Origin: Gibbula magus
Lineage: Eukaryota; Mollusca; Gastropoda; Trochida; Trochidae
Reading direction: 5' to 3'
NCBI GenBank assembly: GCA_936450465.1
Contig: OW388289.1
Location: forward strand, 77,116,593-77,180,592
DNA: 64,000 bases
Position 1 is the stretch's first letter. Every line of letters begins with the position of its first letter. Under the pieces are notes generated by a model. It worked only from the letters and a program-made list of their open reading frames with translations. It had not been told where the DNA came from and did not search any database. Positions 33,220 through 46,714 of the stretch are shown one piece after another. Made by a program: the position numbers and the translations under genes.

Positions 33220-34150
33220 TTAAAATTGATGCCTCTTAATTGAGTGGACTTAAACCATAGCAAAGAATCTGAAGATTACTGTACTGTTGGGTCAATGCGG
33301 GGATCAAAAGTGTCACATGGACTGTCGAAGCTAGTAAATACATGTAATATCATCCATATCAATACCAATCGATAACTTATGTATTTATACAGCATCAAGC
33401 ACGATACACAGAGTGCTTGCTCATGCCGCTACAAAATAAATTCACTTCATAAAATTCTTTAAACTTTTCGAGATTGCTAAACAGAGATATTCAGAGATCG
33501 CTTCTGTCCAGGAATTCATTTAAAGAGTAAATGTAAAGTCTAAATATAAAATGTTCCAAGAACTAAACTTTAATTTCTCATATTACACTTTCATACTTCA
33601 AGCAGAGGAAGGCAGGGAGTTGGACATGAGTACATATTTATAAATGATATCTTCAAATATTGAGGCGCTGATTGATGATAATATTTGAATGCAACTGACA
33701 GAAATGCTATTTCGTTATTGGATTGATTAGTTTCTAAAATCCCTAAACTTCAGTCGTCAATCGGAAATTTCGATTGATCGACTGTTGCATATCACGGGTT
33801 GACAAACCAGACGTTGTAGTCTTCAAAAAGTACAATATTCCTTATTGACAACCAACATGTTTTATTCAGCGACTGTGGTACTTCGGTATAGATTGCAGTT
33901 TTTAAATAAATAAGTTAAAAATCTATAAAATATTATAAATTATGATATACTCATGGTAATAATGGTTGACACCCCCTAATAGCTAAATAAATGAATTGTA
34001 ATATAAACAACATAACGTGTCAGTTTAGGTAATGTTGTTGATAAAACATGTGAAATTTATTCAAAGGAGGTCATTCCTTGTGTCTTGAGATATTGGCATT
34101 GGTATATTGTTACAGTGTTTGAGTGTTCTAAATTGTGTTCTAATTATAAG
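33220..34150. other. No gene seen
   Basis: AT-rich sequence, nothing supportable. Confidence 0.45.
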
Positions 34151-34153
34151 ATA

Positions 34154-34293
34154 AATAGTTGCGTTTGTAAAATTTCCGGGATTCATTGTTATTCAACACC
34201 TGCACATTTAGTTTAAAACCGACGGCGTTAGCCGGAGGTTTTAAACGCTGAAATTTGCGGGTGAATCCCGGAACTTTTACAAACGCAACTATT
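34154..34293. mobile_element. 140-bp MITE-like nested hairpin
   Basis: Outer arms AATAGTTGCGTTTGTAAAA... (34154-34183) and its complement at 34264-34293 differ at one base. Nested inside is GTTTAAAACC (34211-34220) against GGTTTTAAAC (34237-34246), with GGCGTTAGCC in the loop. It folds into a single long hairpin and has no coding capacity. Confidence 0.65.
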
Positions 34294-35439
34294 ATCGATA
34301 TTGTAACATAACCGTTAGTTATCAGACATTTTGAAGCGAACTCTTTTTTTGCGCACCTATCTCTAAGTGGAAAGGACTTTGCGACTGTTCCTTTTTTGTA
34401 AGAGGTGTGGTCAGTTCAAAACAAATGTGAACATTCTGCGTGAGTGTCACTCATCTATGGTCACTTCACAATATGCACGTATACCTTTAGATGGCGATAA
34501 ACACGTATGTACGACATCAACAAACACGGTAAAGCCCCAAGGAACAAACATCTTAAACTTGCTCTTAAAACCATTGTGACAGTTATGCTAACATCACTAT
34601 GACGTCATGTCATGGCAACGGCATTCGGTAAATACAGCAGTATGCAGGTCAAACTTGAACACATTTAACTAGCTGAAAACATTTTAGTTATTTGAAACTA
34701 ATTCATATTGAGAGTTATGTATGACCTATACGGGTGTACACAAGTTAGAAAATGACAATGACACCTGTCAAATTTGAGTAAGGAACACATATTAAGAGAA
34801 ATAGAAAAATAAATTGTTCAGTCGGGCCGAATCTTGTGAACATAATGTATAAGTTCGCGGTGATTCGTCCTAAGTAATTTGCGAGTATTCATTGTCATTC
34901 AATATAGGCAAAACAACCAATCAGAATCAAGGATACACCGAAATCATGTTACAATACATAATGAAAAGTTGCACTTCTCCTGAACCCAAATATACACAAA
35001 ATCTTTCATGGAGTCTCATTCGCACACAATACATACATCGCAAGAATTATACAGTTTACATCATGTGTTTTGTGCCATTTGATTTCGAAAATACCATAAT
35101 ATCGAACAATATTAATTGTCCATGCATTTAAATTGCTAAAATCCATTTTCTGTTCAGGGGTGTCAACAATTTTTACCATGTGTATATTTGATAAATCTCT
35201 ATGCTTCATAGACAATGCCAATTAATCAAGATAATCACAAAATATGTCAGTTGCTGATATAATTTACATTAATCTAGACTTTTAACCTTTTTCAACAAAC
35301 GCATTTCATTTTCTTATTATCAAATATGTGATGAATGTCATTCATAGTTACAAATATCATTAATATATTTGGCATTTCTGTTATATGAATTTCAGTACTG
35401 AGAACTGAGAATAATTCGAACAGGAAGATTTTCTGGATA

Positions 35440-35505
35440 ACAACTTCTTTAATGTGAAAATACACGACGTTTCGGAGTATATGCTCATTCTTTCAACAGG
35501 TGGAA
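35440..35505 (-). repeat. Penelope-like element end with decayed hammerhead-like core
   Basis: The minus strand reads ACCTGTTGAAAG, then GAGCATATACTC, then CGAAACGTCG and later TAAAGAAGTTGTTATC. CTGTTGA in place of CTGATGA, and the CGAAA after a stem-forming segment, resemble the hammerhead core carried by Penelope-like element termini. The core base change suggests it is inactive. Confidence 0.4.
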
Positions 35506-35734
35506 TGTAAATAACAAATACATATATAAATAACAAAATGTGACACATTTCATATTCTTTTGTATACCACTTCTAAATGCCCTTCAAATACCTGAGAATA
35601 ATTCGACAAGTTGTGAATTTAGTGGGAGTAGTTGCTAACCTCAAAGACACTACAAACCTTTTAAAAATTTCTCGGCTTTCCAATGCAAACAACAACATCC
35701 ATTTAATGAAGGAGGAGACTATTTTCACTTTTGT

Positions 35735-37065
35735 AAATGTTTTGTAAGAAGTCTAACGCTTTGTAGTGAAGTTCTGAAACAAACCACTCGTTGAATAATT
35801 AGATGTTGGGTGCCATTATCTAGTTACGTCGATAATTAAAATGGATAAAGAAATGAAATAAAGTAGATGTCTGACATTCTGTTGACTCACTGAAACATTT
35901 GAAATGACCCCAGTACGATACCATAACTACTGAATATATTAATTTGCGAGATGTTTTATTGGCTATTGGGTGTAGCATTACTTCGTTACTTAGAGTAAAT
36001 GTCTTCGCTTTCATGTTTGGATTAGTTTTCACTTTTTACAATACCATACAAAACAAGAGTTAAAACAACACCCGCAGCTTGGATTACTGTCTCAAGGTTT
36101 ATTCTGCGTTGTAACATTTTGGGTTCAATGCACAATTCAAGCACACTTAAAGAAAAAGAAAATCCAAGAAGAATCCAAAATGACATTCGTGTCAAGACTT
36201 GCCAATGGTATTTCCTTAATTTAGATTCGCCTTGGGAAAACTATTCAGTCTCATCTCAATCCTTAATTACCTATTATTATTCCATTGAACTGTAATTAAT
36301 AGTTTACTTTGTTTATAAAACATAATTCCTTCCCACTTATACGAGTACTTGTTTATTACATTAGTACCTTCCTAAATCTTGGAGATATATCTTGATGTAT
36401 CAAGCTTCACTATTCTCGGTGCACTGTTTCGGAAAAATCTAAATTTTTTTGTTATTTAAATGATTTGATAAAATGCTATGCGATCACTTAATGTAGTAGT
36501 GTCTCGGAAATTAATCTTTACGATTAACAAGAACATTAAACAAGATTGACATTGTAAATTATGTGATCCGTGAGTTCATGTCTCTTAAATTATAACGTCT
36601 GAAATACATATTTCTCGTATGTATATATAGTAATTATATGTAATGTATGTCTTTTCAACGATGCTGTAAATATTTCAATCTTAAGCACACCATATTAACT
36701 TAAGGTCTTTTTTTTTTATCTTAACTACATTCTCCATTTAAATGACATTTAACAGCTTTGATTTTGATAATCTAAATAAAGGTAATGATTGAGAAACACA
36801 ATTTAATTATGTAATATCGTAATATCTGAGTAGAAGAACACGACTTAAAGGTTATGTTTGTTTGTGATAAAGATTCAACTCTTCGTAAACAATATCAATA
36901 GTTTATATACCAAAATGTCGAAATTCTACAAAATATAGGTTAAGCTCTGTGTGGTAAAATGTATTTAAATCACCTTCTACCACCATGAACTCAAGACTGA
37001 TAATCCGTAATTCCTCGCTACTTGTTGAATATTTGTATTCAATATTATCTGATATTGTTTATTGG
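35735..37065 (+). repeat. Older direct duplication, copy A
   Basis: Collinear with 59056-60160. Shared landmarks in order are TTTGTAAGAAGTC, GGCTTTCATGTTTGG-like, CAAGGTTTATTCTG, TATTATTCCATTGAA, TAGTGTCTCGGAAA, AATCTAAATAAAGGTAATGA, AGCTCTTCGTAAACAATAT-like and TTGTTGAATATT. It has many indels and substitutions and is clearly older than the 41-58 kb duplication. No coding content recognised. Confidence 0.6.
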
Positions 37066-37089
37066 CATACCTTGTTATGGAATAATATA

Positions 37090-37985
37090 TACTCATAATA
37101 TTGTTGGTAGAACTGGTAAGGCTATGCTTGCCTTGAAGTTTGTGTTCATAAAATATCTTATTGTTCCTGTAAAGCTCATGTTCAAGTCATTCGATGGTAA
37201 GGTTGAACCTGTGTTATTGTACGAGTCTGAAATCTGGGGGTTATAGGAGAGGAAGTCGGTTGAAACTTTTCACTCTAACTTCAGCCAGTATGTTTTGTTG
37301 TCGGTAAAGAGGTTTCAAGTAATTAACAGATTGTGGTAGATTAAAAATGTATGTTGATTTCTATGTGAGATGTATTACTTATTGGTGTAGGTTATTGAGA
37401 ATGTCCGAGGATCGTTATCCAAAACTGTCGTATTTACATATGATAAAGTTAGATTCAGCTGGTAGAGTAACTTGGGCTACTTCCGTTATATATAAGTTAA
37501 ATCCCTATGGATTTGGCTTTACTTGGTGCAATCAAGATGTCGGAGATATATCTTCATTTATGTATAGTCTTAAACACAAAATTATTGATTGTGATAAACA
37601 TTATACATATGTATATCTGGTAGGATAAATCATTATTCTCATTTGATGCCTAATAAGAAAATAAAGTAACTTTTGAATGTTGACTTTTATGTTAATTTCA
37701 TCAACCAAGCTACTGTTTGAAGGAATAGTTGTCTACTGCTGTTAAATTCGCTCCCATTGCGTTGTAACATAAGAGGCGTGAATGTAGGTATGACTTCTAA
37801 AATGTGTTAACTTGGTGCGACTGAAAATTCTATAATTGTTTGTTTGAATGTAATGCTTATAATGTAATATTATTTATTTGTGTTAAAGTAGTAATTTCTA
37901 CTCTACAAAAGTGTAATGTTTATAAGCATTGTACATGGGCCGACGACCTACACACCGAAATAAACAACTTGAGTTGAATTGCACT
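37090..37985 (+). mobile_element. LINE 3' fragment, decayed
   Basis: Frames with stops recover KLMFKSFDGKVEPVLLYESE-IWGL (about 37170-37244), ETFHSNFSQYVL (about 37260-37298) and, in another frame, ITYWCRLLRMSEDRYPKLSY (37374-37433), TWATSVIYKLNPYGFGFTW and NQDVGDISSFMYSLKHKIID. These match the post-RT region of the LINEs at 21.1-22.4 and 38.6-39.9 kb. The 3' end has GAAATAAACAACTTGAG near 37958. Confidence 0.7.
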
Positions 37986-38249
37986 GAATCATTAATTATA
38001 AGCTTATCAAATACATACATTTTCAATTAAAAATTTTCCGATATACAAAGTTGATTCAACACTGAATCTAATTGCTTTGCAGAAAAAGAATTATTGTTTA
38101 TTAATAAATATAAGCCAAGACTCAATTCGAAAATGTAATGTCATTATAAATTCAATGTACATCTATTTCTATGCATTGTATCTATGAATGTATCTATGTG
38201 ACGTCATAATTACACTTTATGACGCATCAACCGACTCAACGTCATTCAC

Positions 38250-38274
38250 CTGATGAGACCCGTAATGGTCGAAA
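38250..38274 (+). ncRNA. Hammerhead-ribozyme-like core motif
   Basis: CTGATGA (38250-38256), stem II GACC (38257-38260)/GGTC (38267-38270) around loop CGTAAT, then GAAA (38271-38274). Both universally conserved hammerhead strands and a 4-bp stem II are intact. Convincing stems I and III with a correctly placed NUH cleavage site could not be drawn, so activity is doubtful. Such cores occur at Penelope-like element ends, and a decayed one lies at 35440-35505. Confidence 0.35.
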
Positions 38275-38331
38275 GCATATTTGTGAATTATGAATAAATC
38301 ATCGTGATTTCTTCGACAATTATATTTTTCT

Positions 38332-38338
<7 letters not shown>

Positions 38339-38363
<25 letters not shown>

Positions 38364-38364
38364 A
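38339..38364. repeat. (TA)n microsatellite
   Basis: About 13 TA dinucleotides between the hammerhead-like motif and the minus-strand LINE. Confidence 0.95.
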
Positions 38365-38555
38365 CCACATAGACACCCGTGTATTTATAAACGGAAAAAA
38401 ATTCAGATAAGACCAGTACCATCCCTGCCAGGGATTGTTGACATGTTTACATTATCAATTAATCAAGCCGAAGGGGCGGGGAAGAGTGGGGTGTTCAGAA
38501 GATTCCAACCACCTTCTTTGCACTAATGAACCTAATCCCCCCAGTCCCCACGCCT

Positions 38556-39885
38556 CGACAGAACAGAACAGAACAGAACAGAATTTTATTTCTCGTAATT
38601 CACATTAGTGACATAGAGAACAGTCAAATACAGTATATACACACATATATATATACATATATTTACAAATTGGAATAATGTGCCGTATACATAATTATGT
38701 GTTGTTTGTGGTTTCATATGGATTAAAACTTACACAGCCCTTCTTTAACGAATTTTGCCAAGTTTAATAAAAGTGGTTTATATGTGGTTTTCATAAGAGA
38801 TATATACTTTTCAATTGAAGGATACTTACAATAATATGATGGAAAGTATTTACTTATTAAATCTGATAGAGAGGGGCAGGCCAAAAGGAAATGAAATTCG
38901 TCACCGGTGGAGGCATAACATAGATTATAAATTCGTTGGTCCTTATCAATTTTACTCCACCGACCAGTTTCAATAGGTAATCTATGGTTTGAAGTTTTGA
39001 AGCGGGTAAGCCAAATTCTTAGATTGGTAGGAAGTTCTAGAATATATGAGTCGATATGGGGTTTAACTTTGTAGATTTTGTAGTATTTAGCTTTTGATGA
39101 TTCAATTTGAGAAGCAGTCCACATTTGAAAAAATTGATCAATAAGGACTCGTTTAATAGATGATTTTAAAATGTTTGAACTGTTAATTTTTTTATTTATC
39201 CATACATAAATGAAACCTGTTTCCCGCAATATTCCTTCAATTGAATTAATCAAATTGAAATTGAATTTAGGATTGGCATTTTGTAAAGTACATGTATACA
39301 TAAGAAGGTACATTTTATATGATAATTTGTTTGGATTTTGTAACATTTTACACCAGAAAGAAATACTTCTGATTTTAATACAAATACTGAGAGGAAACCG
39401 ACCAAGTTCGCCATAGACCAAATAATCTGGAGTAGACATTTTTACCTTAAGAATATATTTACAAAATTTAAGATGAAACCGTTCAAGACAAATAATATTT
39501 TCAAATCCCCATACTTCAGATGAATATAAGAGTATTGGTTGTACAAGTTGATCAAATAGTTTTAACTGACAATCAAGGGGGATATCTAAAATATTAACTT
39601 TACGCAATAATGCGAACATTGATCTTGAGGCTTGCCCATACAGGCGTTTAATACATTTAGAGAAACGACCATTGTTACTAAATAAAATACCAAGATAAAC
39701 ATATTCTTTAACAACATCAATATTATCACCATGAAAGGAAAATGTCGGGCGTTTTCTACATGTACCTTTAGAGAATATTATGATTTTCATTTTTGTAATG
39801 TTGACTTTTAATTTCCAAAGCGAGCAATAATCTGAAAATACATCTAGAGCATGTTGTAGGTCTTCACTTCACTCGACAGATAGTC
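38556..39885 (-). mobile_element. LINE 3' fragment with open 355-codon frame
   Basis: The minus-strand frame from about 39870 to the stop at 38723 is intact (355 codons from ATG 39790). It starts at the end of the RT palm/thumb (DLQHALDVFSDYCSLWKLKV upstream of the ATG), then YVYLGILFSNNGRFSKCI, LVQPILLYSSEVWGFENI, LVYGELGRFPLSICIKIRSI, HRLPIETGRW and DEFHFLLACPSL. The catalytic YADD motif is missing, so the copy is 5' truncated. 3' features are AATAAA (near 38587) and an (AGAAC)n tail at 38556-38580. It faces the 37.1-kb copy tail-to-tail. Clade not settled (Jockey/CR1-like). Confidence 0.8.
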
Positions 39886-39889
39886 TTCT

Positions 39890-41105
39890 GTATGAGGAAC
39901 CTTCAACTTGCTCTCTAATTGATGTATTTTTCCCGTAACAAGAGTTGAAGTTTAAATATCTTTATTCATAATATGTATGCGGTCCTGTATGAATATTCAT
40001 GACGAGAACCACATTTGAGCACAATTGCACATTTAGTCTATCTTTGAAGAACCCTTAAAATGCAAAAAATGCAGGATGTTATACATGCAAGCATTTAAAT
40101 ACTCTATTCTCTGTAATCAAATGTTTAGGAAGCAATTATGAATTGGAACAAATGACAAAGGCAAGTTTTCAAAAATATATGTATGCCACACGAAAATGGC
40201 ACAATGAGCCTAAACTTTCAAAAACGTTTAAAGTTTATGCAATAAAAACATGACTGTTTAAAAAAAATCATTTTTGATAATTGAAAAGTTTTGTAAAGTT
40301 AGTCGTAGAAGTCAATAAAAATATCGACATTCAGAAAGAAAAACAATTATTTAACTTTTTTTTAAAACGTCAGAAACTTTGATGTAACAGGAACTCTTCA
40401 CGTCTCTCATTAGAAGTTACTGACATAATAATGGTTTTGTTTTTTACTATGCTTTCATTAGATGTTTTATGGGATTAGATAGTGAGATCAAAGAGCGAAA
40501 CATTAATATGATCGAGTATTTTGCATTGCATCTGGTATCAGCAGAATTATGGAGATTAGACATTAAAAACATGTTCTCGAAATATAAAGATGATTTTAAA
40601 GGAAACTGATTGAATTCAACGCAGAGCAAAATGAACATTTCAATTTATATGTTAAAAAACTTGTTATTATAACTTATGTGCTGATCAAATGCAGTGCCTT
40701 TTCCCCTACATGTATATCTGGTCAGTGTTTTAATGCATAACATGGGTGAATTTGTCTGCTATAAAGTAAAAAAATCCATTCACAACTAAAACGCTATTCG
40801 TTTTCTTGGTAGTCCTTTAAAAATCTTAGTTTTCCAGTACCCTCATCATTACTATCGCATGCGGCTGTGGCTTATTATGTCTTAACTAGGTTCTAGTGGA
40901 GCCAAAAACTCGTGCACTTTGGGTTAATTTAAATTATACCGCATTTCCTGAATTGAACCTCTGTTGTATGTTTACTAAGTGCACAATAGACATCCGTGAA
41001 ATATCGATAGTAACTATAATCAGCTTAATGATTCAATCCTGGCTTGATATTATCAAATTTTAGATTAATCTCTGAAAAAAAATGATTCAAAATCTATTTG
41101 AATTA
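39890..41105. other. No gene seen
   Basis: AT-rich DNA between the LINE and the tandem duplication; nothing supportable. Confidence 0.45.
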
Positions 41106-42665
41106 TTTTTTCTGTGATGATAAAATCAGTTCTACAAAGCAGTTGGAAAATCACTGAAAGCTATTAACTTTAAAGAAAGATTAGCCAAAGACCTCACATC
41201 ATATTGAAACAGTTATTTACCAACTTAATACAATGTTCAAAAGACTTACAAGGTACACACTGATTGTACTGATTGGCCTAAAATTCACGAAATAAATATT
41301 ACAAATCTACTGATTGCACAAAACGATTTCGAAAATATACTTTCATATTTGACGAAAAATAATGTAAATGAAGAGTCGTTATTTTAAAACAAGGGAACAG
41401 GACAAACAGAGAATTTCATCCAAAATGAAGTAGCTCGCAGTTATCTGGACATGTACAGCTTATCAGAAATAATTGTCATTTTATCTAAAGGTTTTCACGT
41501 CTGATCCATGGCTTCAATTAAAGTAATTAAATCAAACTATTGATGATCATGTTGTGTGATGTACTTGGTTCAACGAATCCTGTTCAAATAATGATGATCT
41601 TGTCAAACAATAAACATCCTGTCATCACACCGTACATAATAACGAGACACTATCTATCAGTTAGAATAAGAAAAAGTGTGATGGCCGATAACGTAGATTG
41701 TGTCGCTGTTGGATTGTGAGAACGGGATGGGCATTGTATCCAGGGCAGTTGTGATTGTTAATGTAATGTTGTGTAATCTCACATATTATAAATTAATTGT
41801 CCATATATCCTCACATTTTAATTAATAATATAAATACACTGCAGAATGCTGAAAAAATAGAATTATGAATTCCGTTTTTTGTCATTGTTAAATCAGAGGA
41901 AACATATTTGCGTTATGCTTAGAAGAATTTTTTATAACACTGAAATAGGATCGTTTACATTAGTTAAAATTTTCACAATATTGACTGAGCTGGTGAAATG
42001 AAATTTTTATTCTTCGAAACTATCTAAAGAAATGTTTTATTAAGGCACTTTCATGAGTGAAAAATAAAACGGATTCAGAGGACAACCTTCCTTTTCAGGA
42101 ATCTTACTAAAGAAAATTATTAGAGTTGTAACGTTTGAACTATCATGAAGATTTGGTGATGAGGTTAGGGGTTTGATAACACGTTCACTGTGACATTGAC
42201 AAACATGTAGTCAATTTGCGTTGACAGTTCAGCTGCAAGATGGATAGTGTAATTCCACTTTCTTGCATAATGGTCGTGTCATGATTTATTAACATGAAAT
42301 GAGAATTGCTTTCAAACTGTATGCACATTTTAAATCACTGTAAATTTAAAAATTAATTGAAGTTAATTGAAGTTGCAATTTGTGATTCTATACCACAGAA
42401 TAAGTATAATCCATTTCTACAAGTCTTATTTCCATTTTGCTGGTGTAGACTGTATCTATGTTAAATGAAATAAATCATTGACTACGGATGCAGATGACAA
42501 CGGAGTAGATTCCCCTAGTTGCTTGTAGTAAATTTTAACATCTGACAAAATGGTCACTTATATTGTTACCTCTCTCAGCTGTTCAAATTGTTGTACACTC
42601 ATTTTCAATAGAAGTAACTCACTCAAAGGATTCAAAATAAGTACAAAATCGGGGGCATATAATAA

Positions 42666-42878
42666 GTGAATCCGTCCTTAGACCTACTGAAACTTGTGTT
42701 GGTTAGATCATGGTTTAAAGAATGGAGCCATGGTCTCACTCTAAGGGAATGCCAAACCTCATCTTTTGATCCTCGTCAACACCGAAGAGGAAGCCTAAGG
42801 TTAAGACAGGTTGGAGTAGGCTTAAATGTGGATTTCTACAAAAACATTGCTATCTTACTGTTTTATTCTTTACATTAA
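42666..42878 (+). other. Small open frame conserved between tandem copies, unrecognised
   Basis: 70 codons without an ATG at its first position, including LVLVRSWFKEWSHGLTLREC and FDPRQHRRGSLRLRQVGVG. The counterpart in copy 2 is 52785-52991. The copies differ by few residues and stop three codons apart. Recent duplication alone explains the similarity. Not a confident gene. Confidence 0.15.
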
Positions 42879-44444
42879 ACAAACCTATATGTGTTTTATG
42901 GTATTAACGACGGTGTCTCTAAGAATACTGCCTTTAAAACGTGATGAAATTGGATCAATGATCTATGTTGATGCATGGAATTACAAAACTCAAACTATGT
43001 TTAAACCTGCGTTAAGATTAGCAAATACTTAAATGATTCAAGTTATTTTACCAATCATGTTATTTAAGAATTCATGATAGTATTTGAACACTATAATTGT
43101 CTTATGTAAGAATATAGGTGACGGTAACGGCGTGCGGCATGTCGTAAACTGTCCGTTAGAAAGACGTTGCAGTACATTAAAGCGCTTTCTGTTAGTTTAT
43201 AGATAAATCTATGCTTAAAACGAGTTAATGCATATATTTTGAGACTTTTCACAACAATAAGTTGTTGTCGCAAAATGTTACCGTAAGTACGTTCGATTGC
43301 TGGGTCCCATCTCTCCTCAAGGCCGAGGGTTCATTTGGATCAGGAGTCGTTGTTGTCAAAAAGAGTTAAATTGAAGATCGATAACCATCAAGATTATATA
43401 TTTATCAAGGGATTAATTTGGGTCGTGAGATGATTTGAGTTTGACAGTTGGTTTGGAAAGAGGTTCTGGAAAGAGTCTTGTTATGAACATCATACAGTGT
43501 ATGTCATACTTTAACAAATACTTACAATTTGAAAAAAAGAATGCGAGTTGCAAATGTAACTTTGCACCATATCGACATAACTATAATGAAAGACAAAGCA
43601 ACAATAGACGCTTGTTTGTAAAACAAAAGACTTTGTCATCGATATGGTTTTCTTAAAAAAAAATCAATAATCATGGTTTGACATTGCACTGACCAACTGT
43701 TCACTCTTAACATTCATTTTATTTTATTTTCAATGTTGTCAAACCTTTGCCATCTGATAGAATTATATGACGATATATCAAATCTTGACAACTCCAACAA
43801 TGCAACAGCTAAATGGCATTAACTATATTCTGATGTTGAGTGGTATCTATCCAATGTAGTATCGAATATCTATTGTTAGCTATGTAAACTTTGACCCTGA
43901 AGCATGTGTTCTTGTCTGTGTACCTTTAATGCCTCAATTCATTATTTGTTGAAAATGGAATTCAATGAACTTTACATACATGTATCATGGAACAATCAAG
44001 CCATTTATTTTTCTTAAAGTTCCAATCAAGACATTTTAACGATCTCAACAACAACAGCAACGATGTTACTTGTACCATTTCTCACTTGCTGAAGGCAACT
44101 GATTCCTCAGCTCGCTTTAGTTGTGTTATTATATGAATATAGATTGACACGATCACTGTTAGATTAAGCTCTCAACCTCGAGTGACATGAATTATCTCAG
44201 AGTCCATTACCATCAGATTATTTGTCTATCAGAATCACAGACAAATAATAACTACTGACTGATACAATCCAATTGGTCGGAGATACAGAGGATATGATAA
44301 AAGTCCATAAGGAACTTTCAGGAACTTTCAAATCAAGGGACATAATGAAAAACAAGAAATACTTGTATGTCTATTGTCAGATTTGTACTGTAGCATATAT
44401 ATTCTTGAGAGGCATTTAGAGGTTGGTGAACACGTATAAGACAA

Positions 44445-44633
44445 ATGTATGTGAAGGATTCTTTACGACGTGTTCTGAAAGGGCTAACGTCTGATCAGGT
44501 TTTTTGCACTGAAATGTTGTGTCTTCGAGACTATTGTTTAATGGCCGTAGGGAGGGACAAGGAACAGTTCAGAAACGTTGTGCTTACAATACAAAAGAGG
44601 TTGTTATCCATATATTTGTCTTATACTTCATAA
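44445..44633 (+). other. Small ORF with compensating indels versus its duplicate
   Basis: ATG-initiated, 62 codons (MYVKDSLRRVLKGLTSDQV ... LRDYCLMAVGRDKEQFRNVV). The copy 2 partner at 54564-54752 has the same length and the same start and end. Between SDQV and LRDYC this copy has one extra base and then one fewer base than its partner, so seven residues differ but the frame is restored. No family recognised. Confidence 0.2.
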
Positions 44634-46714
44634 TGTAACTTTGTTTATTGCTTTCTTATAGTCAATACGCCGTTTTTTAAATGCTATTGTTGTATTATCC
44701 AATCATGTCTGAATATTCAATATTGTTTTACAGACGATTTACCAAAGAGTCTTTACCTATGTGATTAACTATTCCGCTAAGCATGCATGTTTAAAGGGAT
44801 GTCATTTGCCCTGATACATGTAGTACATATATTGTGTTCATAAAACCAACTTATAATATGAGCAATTCTGAACCTAGTGGATACAATATTCAAGGTGAAA
44901 TCCTGAAATCCTATTAAAAAAGCCATACCGTTACATATTTGGCTTTACTGATTGGTTGCATTGAAAGTAAGTTGTGTGAAAACAGTGATTCCGTTGTGAA
45001 GGCCAATTATGAACTGTATTGTTATTTTTGGAAACAAAACATTTGTTAAATATTTGTGAAAACGATTGACCCTTAACATACTGACAAATAAAGAAGATAA
45101 AACTACTATGCATTAAACTATATCATAATAGTAGTATTCTAACTGTTGTCTAGTTAGCTGATATCCACAGTCATGGAGGAGTGCAACATGTGCTCTGGTG
45201 TTTGTCCTAGTGGAAGGGGAGGAAATGTGGTCACGAGAATCATAATACCGTAATGAAAACTAATAACTATTGCTATCTAGATAGACTTTCTTAAGCTGTT
45301 ATGGACTAAATTGTGATATGAAATTATTACTATTTAGTTAAAATCATTAAAAACTAATTGATAACACTAAAAGCAGCGCATTTCCCCTCCTTAAGCTATG
45401 TATCCATAAAGAGATGCACCAACAGAAATCACATGACAGCTTAACTACAAAAAATGACAACAACGGAAAGTATGAAAGTATGAAAGTATGATGTTAGAAC
45501 TATATAAACTATTTCTTTAATGAAATGTGGACGACGTGGTTTAATGATGGGTGTATGTATTCACATACCTGTGAGTAAAAAGAATAAACATAATGTTCTG
45601 ACTGTATGATTTTAAAAAGTAATCATCCAGCAAACTGGGCTCATCATTGCTGAACTTCCCTGAAAATGCTCAACAGGACCACATTCCACCACATTAATTA
45701 TTGCAAATCAACAATTAAAGCAAAAAATGACACATACTGTCTTTCATTTCGGGGTTTGGGGATATTTGCTCATAAGTGTATTCTTACTATTTTAAAATGC
45801 ATGCATAAGGTTTCACAGTTCTCTCCCATCACCTGAAATAGTATACCCATTTAAATACCCCCTCTGAACTAAGGTTCCAAATCCTCTCAACCAGTGGAAG
45901 AATAATACTTTTAGGGATTTTGATTTAGATAAAACACACTGTTGAAACCATTTAAGCCTAAACACCACTAATGCATTCAAAAGTTAGTTAGAAGTTAATT
46001 TTAGTTTTCACCTCGTTGATCGAAAGTGTATATAATTATATCATGTTCTCCCAAGTTTTATTGTTCAAGAAAAATCAGTTTGACATTATCCTTCTATAAG
46101 GCAACGATGTATAGGTATTGAAGCGAGATACACGACATGTTTATTTTAGGTGAAAAAATGAAACTTTTTGTTTTATTCTGTCCTGTGGCTATTTCTATTT
46201 TCAAAACTTTCTTGAAGTTTTAACGGCAATGAGCTCATTTAAGCGGACTGATTTAGTAGATAGAAAATTAATTCAATTTAACCAAGTTTTACACCATTAC
46301 ACGAGATTGGGGGAACTTCTTTGATCTAGATCTTTCTGTCCCTTACAACCCACAAGGGACATTAAATGCGGAACAACATATTACATTCATATTTGCGTAA
46401 TATGTGAGTTGTTGCCTGTAAATAACACTTTTGAAACATATTCGACGCAACCGTGTGCGTGGAAGCTCTGTCAAGGGAGATTATTTTGCTTTTTTCTCAC
46501 ACAGAGAATTAACTTAATAAGTAACATTGAAACGTCGAGACAACCATGTCAATGAGTTGACTCAAATTATATAACATTTGAAGAGAACGTTGTAATTAGC
46601 AGTAAGCCAACTGATATGACGTTTCATTCATTCCCTGCATCGCCTTTAAACAGTGAAGTATAACTGTAAAAAGCAGAAAGATTAGGTTTTATGAAGATTA
46701 GCACAGCAAAAATG

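Noticed and set aside
44931..45113. 60-codon minus-strand frame also kept in the duplicate at 55050-55232
   Set aside because: Conservation is fully explained by the recent duplication; no domain, AT-driven composition.
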